A DNA stretch of 64,000 nucleotides from an uncultured Fibrobacter sp. (GTDB taxonomy: Bacteria > Fibrobacterota > Fibrobacteria > Fibrobacterales > Fibrobacteraceae). How positions within the stretch are numbered: the first letter of the stretch is position 1; every line of letters starts with the position of its first letter. The notes under the pieces are model-generated. The model saw only the letters and a program-made list of their open reading frames with translations, searched no databases and was not told where the DNA came from. The stretch spans positions 62,001 to 126,000 of the forward strand of contig NZ_CAMVDO010000002.1 of the NCBI RefSeq assembly GCF_947166265.1, in the 5' to 3' direction. Below, piece by piece: positions 49,141 through 56,436 of this stretch. Position numbers and translations under genes: made by a program.

Positions 49141-50027
49141 TATTTAACCCTGGTAATGATGAATGCGGCAATGGAGCGCAGGATCGTGGTATCGCACTTG
49201 AGGCCGTCCAGAGCCTTGAGCGATTCCTCGTACAGTTCATGCGCACGCTCGCGGGACTTTTCGAGGCCCACCAGCGCCGGGTACGTCGCCTTACCCTTTT
49301 CGATGTCGGAACCGGCATCCTTGCCCAGTTCCTCGGTCGTAGAAACGATGTCCAGAATGTCGTCCACAATCTGGAACGCAAGGCCGATGGAGCGGCCGTA
49401 GTCGCGGATAGCCCCGATAGACTTGTCGTCGGCACCGGCAAGCATTGCCCCCACCTGGAGAGCCGCCTCGATCAGGGCCGCCGTCTTGTGGTAATGGATG
49501 TAATCGACCGTATCAAGGTCCACCTTCTTGCCTTCGCATTCGATGTCGATCATTTCGCCACCGATAAGGCCGTAGGTGCTGAGCAGGTGCGCAAGCACTT
49601 CAATTGCCTTCGCATTGCCGGTCTTGCCCATCAGTTCAAAAGCCAAAACGCAGAGGGCATCGCCAGCCATCACGGCGGTCGCTTCGCCGAACTGCTTGTG
49701 GCTCGTCGGCTTGCCGCGCCTAAAGTCATCGTTATCGATGCAGGGCAGGTCATCGTGAATCAAGCTGAAGGTGTGGAGCATTTCGAGGGCGCTCATGGCG
49801 TAGTCCACCGAATCGCCCTTTCCACCGAACATGTCAAATGCAGCACGCACAAGTGCCGGACGGAGTCTCTTTCCACCGGCGAACATCGAATAACGCATCG
49901 CCTCGTGGAGCCTTTCCGGACGGTCGGCTACGGGCGGCAAAAATTCTTCAAACTTCTTTTCCGCAACCTTAGAGATGCGGGACAGGTAATCGAGGGCAAC
50001 AGCCGCTTCTTTTTCAAGATTTTCCAT
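49140..50027 (-). CDS. ispA: Farnesyl/geranylgeranyl diphosphate synthase
   Basis: A polyprenyl synthase that condenses IPP with allylic diphosphates. First Asp-rich motif DDLPCIDNDDFRRGKP, second DDILDI; GGKRLRPALV near the N-terminus. The start at 50027 (MENLEKEA) is preferred because a TATCTT box (50035-50040) lies 7 bases upstream and the longer frame lacks signals. 295 residues. First gene of the ispA-dxs-trmH-pyrF operon. Confidence 0.93.
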   Translation of the reverse strand: MENLEKEAAVALDYLSRISKVAEKKFEEFLPPVADRPERLHEAMRYSMFAGGKRLRPALVRAAFDMFGGKGDSVDYAMSALEMLHTFSLIHDDLPCIDNDDFRRGKPTSHKQFGEATAVMAGDALCVLAFELMGKTGNAKAIEVLAHLLSTYGLIGGEMIDIECEGKKVDLDTVDYIHYHKTAALIEAALQVGAMLAGADDKSIGAIRDYGRSIGLAFQIVDDILDIVSTTEELGKDAGSDIEKGKATYPALVGLEKSRERAHELYEESLKALDGLKCDTTILRSIAAFIITRVK

Positions 50028-50034
50028 AATTACA

Positions 50035-50040
50035 AAGATA
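50035..50040 (-). promoter_or_regulatory. -10 box of the ispA operon (leaderless type)
   Basis: TATCTT on the minus strand, 7 bases before the ATG at 50027. Confidence 0.42.
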
Positions 50041-50094
50041 CTTAATTTCGGGTTCCTATACAAGCCTTGACAAGCCGGAAACAAGGCCAGAAAC

Positions 50095-50126
50095 ACTTAA
50101 AAAACCGCCTTTTCCGGGCGGTTTTC
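50095..50126 (-). terminator. Terminator of the lipoprotein gene ending at 50153
   Basis: 9-bp stem AAAACCGCC/GGCGGTTTT with T-rich tails on both sides, so it can work in either direction. It lies 28 bases after the stop. Confidence 0.85.
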
Positions 50127-50152
50127 TCATGTAATAAAATTGTATTTGTTGC

Positions 50153-51865
50153 CTAGAACAGAGCGCCGTAAAGCGTCACGTCGTCGATGTAGAAATCGGT
50201 GCCATCCTGAGCAAACAGGTGGAACTGCTTTACGCCGCCCATCATGCTGTTCCAGGAAGTGACGCAGCTTTCTTCGTTCGCACTTCCGACGCACAGGTCC
50301 GCCGGATTCACGACAATGCGCTGCCATTTAGACGAAAGCTTTAGCCAAGCGGTCGACGCCTTGATGTTTACGGTCGGGGTCACCCAGTTTTCGATTGCGA
50401 GCTTGAGAGATCCGTTACCCTTCGCATAAAACACAACCGAGTCAATTACCGCGAAGTTCATGTAGTGTTCAAACGAAGTTCCCACAAGAACCCATGCGTA
50501 GTCATCGTTAGCAAGCTTATAGTCGCCATGGAACACATTGGACTTGCGAGTGGAATCGTATTCGACACCATCCGTGGCAAACTGCGCCGGTTTAATGGTC
50601 GTTCCCTTGTTCAGCGAATCGGTATTGATATACCAGCCATCGGCACCGTTTTCAAAGTCCTGGAGAACCTTCACGGGGCTCAAGGTTTCAGTGCTGTTGG
50701 GTTCGGCAAAGGCACTCCATTCGGCATAAAGGGCACTGCTGCTATCGGCTGTCACAAAGTAGATATCAAGCGTATCGTTCGCCGGAACATTCGGAAGCAC
50801 GTAAGACCCGACATTGTTCGTCTTTACCAACATGTCAAGTCCGTAGACGCCCACCCACAGGTATTCCGCACTGGACTGTAGCGTTACCTTGCTCGAAATC
50901 GAGGCTTTCGCCACCAGGTGCAGCGTATCTAGCTTAGCGAGTTCCTTGGCGCTATAGACGCTAGAGAACGCATATCCGTCTTTTTCCACCGTCAAGCGGT
51001 AGTCACCGGACGTAGGCCACTTCATATCGAAGCGTCCGTTCTTGTCGGTCTGAAAATCAGGCTCCACCAGCATATTCTGAACGGCAAGCTCTTCGACCCT
51101 AGCATCAGCCTTGCGGAGCGCCACCGTCGCACCGGCAGCGGGCGAACCATCCTTGAACAGGGCCACAACCTGTGGCAGGCGAACCGTATCGGGCACCACC
51201 GTATCGATATCGGCGGTATCCTTCGCAGAAGTATCCACGGGGACCTTGACCTCGCTGCGGTAGTCCTTCATCAGCGATTCCCTCGGAGTCACGTAAATGC
51301 TCCGTTCGCCGAGATTCTTAGAATAGTCCTCGCTCATGAAATAGAGTTTCAGCGAATCATTCGCCGGGAGTGCCGAAAGCGCAAACCAGCCGACCGAATC
51401 GGTCTTCACCAGGACATCGGTCCCGACCACGCCGACCCACACCGCAGAACTTCCTTCGGGAATATCCACCACGCCGGCCACGACCGCAGTCGGAAGCAGG
51501 TCCACCGTATCGGGTGCCGTAGAAACACCCACCTCGGCAAAACCGTCGCGAGTCACGACCCTAGAGTACGCGACGCCATCGTGCAGCACCGTGAGGCGGT
51601 ATTTACCTTCAGCCGGGATATCCACCTTGAAGTTGCCCGATTCATCGGCATACGTATCCGCAACGACCAGCGCATTTTCCTCGACGGCCTCAGTCGACCT
51701 GAAATCGACCTTGCGGAGCGCCACCGTCGCATAAGACGCGGGCCTTCCATCGGCATAGGCCAATCCGTTCGTCGTAATGCTTCCCGGACCACCGGCTACA
51801 TCTTCCTTTTCGGAACAGGCGAACAAGGCAACCGCTAGAGGCAAAAGAAAGAGCAATTTTCTCAT
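50153..51865 (-). CDS. Surface lipoprotein with two carboxypeptidase-regulatory-like domains and C-terminal CBM-like domain
   Basis: Lipobox LFAC with Cys at about 17. Two similar units follow (YATVALRKVDFRSTEAV... and AGATVALRKADARVEEL...), each a beta-sandwich 'carboxypeptidase regulatory-like' domain followed by a second beta unit (VWVGVVGTDVLVKT / LWVGVYGLDMLVKT). The last 170 residues (FENGADGWYINTDS, WQRIVVNPADLCV, DFYIDDVTLYG) resemble a CBM11/CIA30-like jelly-roll. The start overlaps the TIGR02147 regulator, so the pair is co-transcribed. Probably binds glycan or fibre outside the cell; inference. Confidence 0.75.
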   Translation of the reverse strand: MRKLLFLLPLAVALFACSEKEDVAGGPGSITTNGLAYADGRPASYATVALRKVDFRSTEAVEENALVVADTYADESGNFKVDIPAEGKYRLTVLHDGVAYSRVVTRDGFAEVGVSTAPDTVDLLPTAVVAGVVDIPEGSSAVWVGVVGTDVLVKTDSVGWFALSALPANDSLKLYFMSEDYSKNLGERSIYVTPRESLMKDYRSEVKVPVDTSAKDTADIDTVVPDTVRLPQVVALFKDGSPAAGATVALRKADARVEELAVQNMLVEPDFQTDKNGRFDMKWPTSGDYRLTVEKDGYAFSSVYSAKELAKLDTLHLVAKASISSKVTLQSSAEYLWVGVYGLDMLVKTNNVGSYVLPNVPANDTLDIYFVTADSSSALYAEWSAFAEPNSTETLSPVKVLQDFENGADGWYINTDSLNKGTTIKPAQFATDGVEYDSTRKSNVFHGDYKLANDDYAWVLVGTSFEHYMNFAVIDSVVFYAKGNGSLKLAIENWVTPTVNIKASTAWLKLSSKWQRIVVNPADLCVGSANEESCVTSWNSMMGGVKQFHLFAQDGTDFYIDDVTLYGALF

Positions 51866-52698
51866 TTATCTTTCTCCTTTAGAGGTTTGGTGAACGCGAG
51901 CGGGAACATCTGGATGTTCAACTGGAATACAGTATCGTCATCTGTCCCTTCTTGGGATAAACGTAGTAAATCTTCACGGAATGCGTTAATCTTTTCGCGC
52001 AGGAGCTGGATATCGTCCATGCAAAAGGTCATCGTGACCGTGCTGATGTCGCGTAGGAACGGCTGGTGCCTATCCAGGGATTCATCGGCGAGGCGGATAG
52101 TTTCGTGCTGGAAGGCGCGCACGGCCTGCGAGCGCCAGTTTCCGCCAGTAGAAACGAACATGTCGTTCACCTTCCAGTAGCCATCGCGGTCCGTCGAAAT
52201 CATGTTGAGGTCCGAAAGCAGCTTGACCGCGTCGCGGGCTTCTTTTTCGGTAATGTTCGGAGTACAGCTTTCAGCAAGGCCCTGGTAGTCGTCCTTGAAC
52301 TTGCAGATTCCAATCACGGAGCGGATGGCGTTGTAGTACCAGTGGCGGTAAAATTCGAGTTCCTTCTTCTGTAACAGCTTGAGCGAGACACCCTTGAGCG
52401 CCTGCATGCGTTCGTAATGCTGGAGTGCGTCGGAATCGGTTTTTGCACGGCCGAAATACACCATTTCGGCCCAGTAGTCGGCTTCCTTGCCTTCGAGTTC
52501 GAAGAAATCCGCAGCGGGCTGTATCAGGCTGAGCGGCAAATGAATCTTGCCCTGGGACACGCGCAAAAGGTTACCCGGATCGGCCCCCATCTTCATGGCC
52601 ATGTAACGCCAAGAAATGACAGTTTTGCGCTGCTTAAAATCCTCAAAGGCATCCCTCAACCACTCGCGATAGTCCGTATATTCGAAAATCTTCTTCAT
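51862..52698 (-). CDS. TIGR02147-family regulator (Fibrobacter paralogous family)
   Basis: The N-terminal FEYTDYREWLRDAFEDFK and WRYMAMKMGADPGNLLRVSQGK form the HTH typical of the family, followed by AEMVYFGRAKTD and a helical C-terminal half (ITEKEARDAVKLLSDLNMIS). 278 residues, normal. These paralogues are usually linked to surface proteins. Here the stop overlaps the downstream lipoprotein start (ATGA). A TATCTT box 7 bases before the ATG suggests a leaderless mRNA. Confidence 0.88.
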   Translation of the reverse strand: MKKIFEYTDYREWLRDAFEDFKQRKTVISWRYMAMKMGADPGNLLRVSQGKIHLPLSLIQPAADFFELEGKEADYWAEMVYFGRAKTDSDALQHYERMQALKGVSLKLLQKKELEFYRHWYYNAIRSVIGICKFKDDYQGLAESCTPNITEKEARDAVKLLSDLNMISTDRDGYWKVNDMFVSTGGNWRSQAVRAFQHETIRLADESLDRHQPFLRDISTVTMTFCMDDIQLLREKINAFREDLLRLSQEGTDDDTVFQLNIQMFPLAFTKPLKEKDK

Positions 52699-52705
52699 AA
52701 CAATA

Positions 52706-52711
52706 AAGATA
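52706..52711 (-). promoter_or_regulatory. -10 box of the TIGR02147 gene (leaderless type)
   Basis: TATCTT on the minus strand, 7 bases before the ATG at 52698. Confidence 0.42.
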
Positions 52712-52744
52712 ATTCCTTGACTATCAAAAACCTATGATTTGGGA

Positions 52745-53134
52745 CTAAACTCCGTTGTCGAACTTTACAACAGTTTTCAGGTCCTTGTCGCAGGAAGCAC
52801 TCCAGCGGCATTCCGGCTTTTCAGCGATGGATTCATCGGCGCAGGTGCCCCTAAAATAAAGAATTTCGGGATTTTCGGGAGATCGTCCGTAGGCGACCAC
52901 GTAGCTCAGTTCGCCCTCCGTGGAGACGTTCACCAAGGGGTCCGCCATCAACTTCCCCGTGAGCAAAATCACACACTCGTCCTTGCGGGGCATCAGCGAA
53001 TCCGCCTCACCCGCTATCGGAACCCAGCGAAGCTGAAGCGGACGAAAATCGACCTCGGGCTCCTTTTGGCCGGCACAACCGGAAAAGAGGAGAATTGACA
53101 AAGCGACGAAACTAAAAACAATAAATAAACGCAA
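52745..53134 (-). CDS. Small lipoprotein of unknown function
   Basis: TTG start at 53134 with GAGGA about 9 bases upstream. Lipobox LLFSGC with Cys near 20. The mature domain of about 105 residues has four cysteines (KDECVI, RGTCADE, PECRW, SCDKD), probably two disulfides. Not recognised. It is alone in its unit; the ribosome site abuts an interspersed repeat. Confidence 0.65.
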   Translation of the reverse strand: MRLFIVFSFVALSILLFSGCAGQKEPEVDFRPLQLRWVPIAGEADSLMPRKDECVILLTGKLMADPLVNVSTEGELSYVVAYGRSPENPEILYFRGTCADESIAEKPECRWSASCDKDLKTVVKFDNGV

Positions 53135-53151
53135 GTTTAAATCATTCCTCT

Positions 53152-53219
53152 TCGGCCCTTCGGCAAGCTCAGGGACCTGAGTCAGTTAGCGAACTTGCAA
53201 ACCACACTCAGGATGACCC
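53152..53219. repeat. Interspersed repeat, CGGCCCTTCGGC family (copy 4)
   Basis: TCGGCCCTTCGGCAAGCTCA, GGGACCTGAGTCAGTTAGC, then ACACTCAGGATGACCC at its end, which is also the end of the TGTCATCCTG family: the two families are joined here. Confidence 0.7.
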
Positions 53220-53242
53220 GCTCCAGGGAGACATACTTCTGC

Positions 53243-54571
53243 CTACCTGGAGTGTCTGAACGTTGCGCTGGTGACGCGGTTGCGTCCATTTTCCTTGGAG
53301 GCGTACAGGGCCTTGTCGGCGCGTTCGAACAGGCGTTTCGGGTCTTCGCCGGCAATCATTTCGGCAATACCGAAGGAACAGGTGATCTGCTGCTGCTTAA
53401 TCAGCTGGGCGCTTTCGATAGCCATGCGGAGCTTTTCGGCAAGGAACTGGGCGTTCTGCATCGGCGTATCGCCACAGAGAATCACGAATTCTTCGCCACC
53501 CCAACGCACCAGGGCGTCGGTATTGCGGATCTTGCTCTGGATAAGCTTTGCAAGGTTCACCAGGACCTCGTCGCCCACCATGTGGCCGTAAGTATCGTTC
53601 ACATACTTGAAGTGGTCGATATCCAATATGACGAACGAAACCGGACTATCGTTCTTGCTCAGGTTTTCCTGTTCACGCATCAGCACGGAGCTGAAGCCGG
53701 CACGGTTGAGACATCCCGTAAGCGGGTCTTCCTTGCTGGACTTTTCGTATTCGCTCTTTTCGATTTCGAGGGCACGCAGGTTCTTTTCGAGTTCTTCGCG
53801 TTTTTTCTTGTTGGCCGCACGTTCGCGGCTGTAGTCGAAGAAGCGGATCACGAGGATAACAAAGAAGGTGATGAACCAGAGGGCGACAAGCGCAATCGCC
53901 AGCTCTTCCTTTTCGATCATCTTGCCCTTGAAGCAAAGCCCCTTGATTTCAAGCGTTCCGTAGCCAAGCGGCGCGTTCGTACCCGTCTGAATTTCGATCA
54001 GCGGAATATTAGACAGATCGACCCTTGCATTGTGGACGTTGATTTCGTTCTGGGCCACCCACCAGCCAGCCACACGGAATTCCTGCGGAACAAATACGGC
54101 CGGATAGGTTTCTTCGAGCGGGAAAAATTCAATTTCGTTGAACTTGAGCGACGTTTCGTCACCGGGGCGCGAGAACGTACTGTCGTAACCGCGCATGTAA
54201 AGACGGACCGTACCTTCGCCACGGGGTTTCACCCACACGAAGATGCTGTCGAACTTGGAGAGGTTTTCGCCACGGGCCTTACCGTCGCCCAGGAAAATCT
54301 TGACACCCGCATACGGATAGGCATAGCCTTCCTTAAGTTCATAGTCCACGATAATGGACGAATCCGTACGGATCAGCTGTACTGCCGAAGATCCACCATC
54401 AGCGGAATCGGTTTCAGCAATCAGGTACGGGTAGTCATTCAAATAGAGGGGTTTGATGACATCCATGCCGTTCTGATATGCGAACAATGCGATGACCGTG
54501 ACGGCCAACAGCACGAAAATCAGGATATTCATCCTGAACAGCACGTATATCTTTTCAAAAATCCTAGACAT
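53243..54571 (-). CDS. Membrane diguanylate cyclase (GGDEF)
   Basis: Makes the second messenger c-di-GMP. Two helices (about 15-35 and 225-245) enclose a periplasmic sensor domain. A coiled coil (EELEKNLRALEIEKSEYEKS) leads into the catalytic domain, with active site GGEEF preceded by the inhibitory RxxD site (RNTD) five residues upstream. LDIDHFKYVNDTYGH and SFGIAEM are typical. AGGA precedes the ATG and a TATATT box lies about 30 bases upstream. It stands alone. Confidence 0.93.
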   Translation of the reverse strand: MSRIFEKIYVLFRMNILIFVLLAVTVIALFAYQNGMDVIKPLYLNDYPYLIAETDSADGGSSAVQLIRTDSSIIVDYELKEGYAYPYAGVKIFLGDGKARGENLSKFDSIFVWVKPRGEGTVRLYMRGYDSTFSRPGDETSLKFNEIEFFPLEETYPAVFVPQEFRVAGWWVAQNEINVHNARVDLSNIPLIEIQTGTNAPLGYGTLEIKGLCFKGKMIEKEELAIALVALWFITFFVILVIRFFDYSRERAANKKKREELEKNLRALEIEKSEYEKSSKEDPLTGCLNRAGFSSVLMREQENLSKNDSPVSFVILDIDHFKYVNDTYGHMVGDEVLVNLAKLIQSKIRNTDALVRWGGEEFVILCGDTPMQNAQFLAEKLRMAIESAQLIKQQQITCSFGIAEMIAGEDPKRLFERADKALYASKENGRNRVTSATFRHSR

Positions 54572-54681
54572 GGGCGATTCCTACCATTAATCTCGTTTTA
54601 AATATATAAAAAAGAGCGACTATTATTCCAAAATGTCATTTTTGTATCGACAAAAGACGCTTTTTTACAGATTTTCGGAGT

Positions 54682-55776
54682 CTAACGGGAAAGCCAGCGG
54701 CCCAATTTGCCAACGACGGGGCGCAAGGTGCGTGCAAGTTCCGCCTGGGAATGTTCATCCGGATGGCCGTGGAGCGCTACGTTATCCGTACGAACCTCGA
54801 TAAATTCCAGATCCTTTTTCCCTGCGGCGAGCTGACTTTCGTAAATGGACTTAACTGTGGGCGTAAGGTCATCATTCGGCCAGACCTTGGTAGATACCAA
54901 CAGGAACCGGACTCCCGGATGAGCGCTACGAAGTTTTTCGAGCAGTTTTACATACGCCTTCTTGTAATCGTCCTTGTTCGCATAGGGAGGATTCCCCTGA
55001 AAATCGTTGATTCCTATAAAAAGGACTATGACCTGAGGATGGAAGGAGTCGAAATCGTAACGCAAATCGGTATCGGTAATACCGCCTGCCAGGTCGGATT
55101 CCGCAAGACCGGGAACCGTATATTCGTAAAGGCGGCTTATGGTCCATTCGGGGACGATATTGTCGTAGTTGCGTACAAGTCCGCGTCCGCTAAAGGCGTT
55201 CACCTGGAAATCAGCCTTGAAACCGTCGGCCAGCAGGAACGCATAACTCTTCGAGGCATTTGTCGCCTTGAACACAAAAGAATCAGGGTCGCCCAGTTTG
55301 CCGTCGACACCGTAACCGACGGTAAACGAGTCGCCGATAAATTCGATACGGCGATTCGTATGTTTCGGGGGAGGGGCAAAAGAGCCCGCCTTGTCGGTAG
55401 AAACCTTGTACAGGCTTATTCCACCGGGATTACTCTCGCTAATCTTGATAAGTCTATAACGGTGCGCACCGCCCGCAGTCTTTACTTTATACACATTCCT
55501 GGCACCGGTTTCAATGACGGCGATCTGCTTACCGTCTTCGTCTAGGCGAAAGCGCGCTTCGCCTTCCAGTTCAAATTCCAGGAGCTTCGCAGAGGCATTA
55601 AATTCGACCATGGCCGCAGGCGCACTCGTGCGGCTACATTCCTTGCCGTGTTCCCAACGGCCGCTAAACAACAGATTTTCGGAAAACTTTTCCACCGGGA
55701 CCTCCGCACCCAAAGAAACAACGGATAGCAGGGCGACACCTGCCAATGAAGATTTAATCCAATTCAAACAACGCAT
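54682..55776 (-). CDS. CE2-type acetylxylan esterase (SGNH hydrolase)
   Basis: Removes acetyl groups from xylan or other plant polysaccharides outside the cell. A signal peptide (SSLAGVALLSVVSLGAE) is followed by a beta-sandwich of about 100 residues, then an SGNH domain. The latter carries the nucleophile in FIGDSFTVGYG, Gly/Asn blocks SGRGLVRNYD and LFIGINDFQG, and the catalytic His in HPDEHSQAELA. The two-domain order is that of CE2 enzymes. 364 residues. Confidence 0.87.
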   Translation of the reverse strand: MRCLNWIKSSLAGVALLSVVSLGAEVPVEKFSENLLFSGRWEHGKECSRTSAPAAMVEFNASAKLLEFELEGEARFRLDEDGKQIAVIETGARNVYKVKTAGGAHRYRLIKISESNPGGISLYKVSTDKAGSFAPPPKHTNRRIEFIGDSFTVGYGVDGKLGDPDSFVFKATNASKSYAFLLADGFKADFQVNAFSGRGLVRNYDNIVPEWTISRLYEYTVPGLAESDLAGGITDTDLRYDFDSFHPQVIVLFIGINDFQGNPPYANKDDYKKAYVKLLEKLRSAHPGVRFLLVSTKVWPNDDLTPTVKSIYESQLAAGKKDLEFIEVRTDNVALHGHPDEHSQAELARTLRPVVGKLGRWLSR

Positions 55777-55782
55777 AGAGGA

Positions 55783-55788
55783 ATAGTA
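55783..55788 (-). promoter_or_regulatory. -10 box of the CE2 gene (leaderless type)
   Basis: TACTAT on the minus strand, 6 bases before the ATG at 55776. Confidence 0.4.
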
Positions 55789-55826
55789 GTAAAATTAAAA
55801 ATGAGCAATCGCGCAACTGGTTTTTC

Positions 55827-55832
55827 TACATT
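55827..55832 (+). promoter_or_regulatory. -10 box of the cytochrome gene (leaderless type)
   Basis: TACATT 7 bases before the ATG at 55840, after a run of T. Confidence 0.42.
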
Positions 55833-55839
55833 AGCTAAC

Positions 55840-56310
55840 ATGAGATTCGCCCGGTTGTCATCTGCAAGTATATTGGCCTTAGCGGCATACGGTTTGCTGC
55901 TGGGCGTTTCGGCATTTGCCGGAAACGATCGCCCCGACGAAAATTCCCCAACCCTTCCCGAACCGGGTTCCCCCGGAGACACGCTTACCCGCGAGGACGC
56001 CCGCATGGCACTCCTCGTCTACAAGCTGCTCGACAAAGACGGAAAAATCAAGGGCGCCAACATCAAGAACGGTGAAAAGCTCTTCTATCAGAACTGCAGG
56101 TCATGTCACGGTGGCGACGGCAAGCGATTCAACTTCGCCCGTTTCGACGAACCGCCCGCCTACATCGGGCAACGCGCCCGCGAAGAAATGCCCACCTTCT
56201 GGCACCAAATAAACTTCGGTGACGCCGAACGCGGCATGGAACCCTATATCGACGAATTCACGCTACAGGAACTCATCGATATCGCAGGCTACGCACAGAC
56301 GCTCCCCTAA
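55840..56310 (+). CDS. Periplasmic c-type cytochrome
   Basis: The ATG at 55840 gives a clean signal peptide (ASILALAAYGLLLGVSAFAG) and has a TACATT box 7 bases upstream; the ATG at 55801 is less likely. One haem-binding CRSCHGGDG is near residue 90, with a later Met (MEPYIDE) as likely sixth ligand. ELIDIAGYAQTLP is a typical end of class I cytochromes. No partner oxidase or ccm gene is in the window. Confidence 0.82.
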   Translation: MRFARLSSASILALAAYGLLLGVSAFAGNDRPDENSPTLPEPGSPGDTLTREDARMALLVYKLLDKDGKIKGANIKNGEKLFYQNCRSCHGGDGKRFNFARFDEPPAYIGQRAREEMPTFWHQINFGDAERGMEPYIDEFTLQELIDIAGYAQTLP

Positions 56311-56374
56311 CGAGTTACTAGTTGATAGGATGCCTTCAACACAATTGTCAGCGAATCCACCCAAAAACGAAGAA

Positions 56375-56390
56375 GCCCGCCTTCGCGGGC
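56375..56390. repeat. Short hairpin repeat between convergent genes
   Basis: A perfect GCCCGC/GCGGGC stem with CTTC loop, followed by ATGACATTATT. Similar to the hairpin at 74-93; it could end transcription weakly from either side. Nothing else is seen in the gap 56311-56436. Confidence 0.5.
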
Positions 56391-56436
56391 ATGACATTAT
56401 TAGGATGACAATACCGTCCAGTAACTTGGAACTCTT

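Noticed and set aside
46837-49401. 854-residue plus-strand frame opposite dxs and trmH
   Set aside because: It crosses three operon junctions and has no start signals; a product of high-GC antisense codons.
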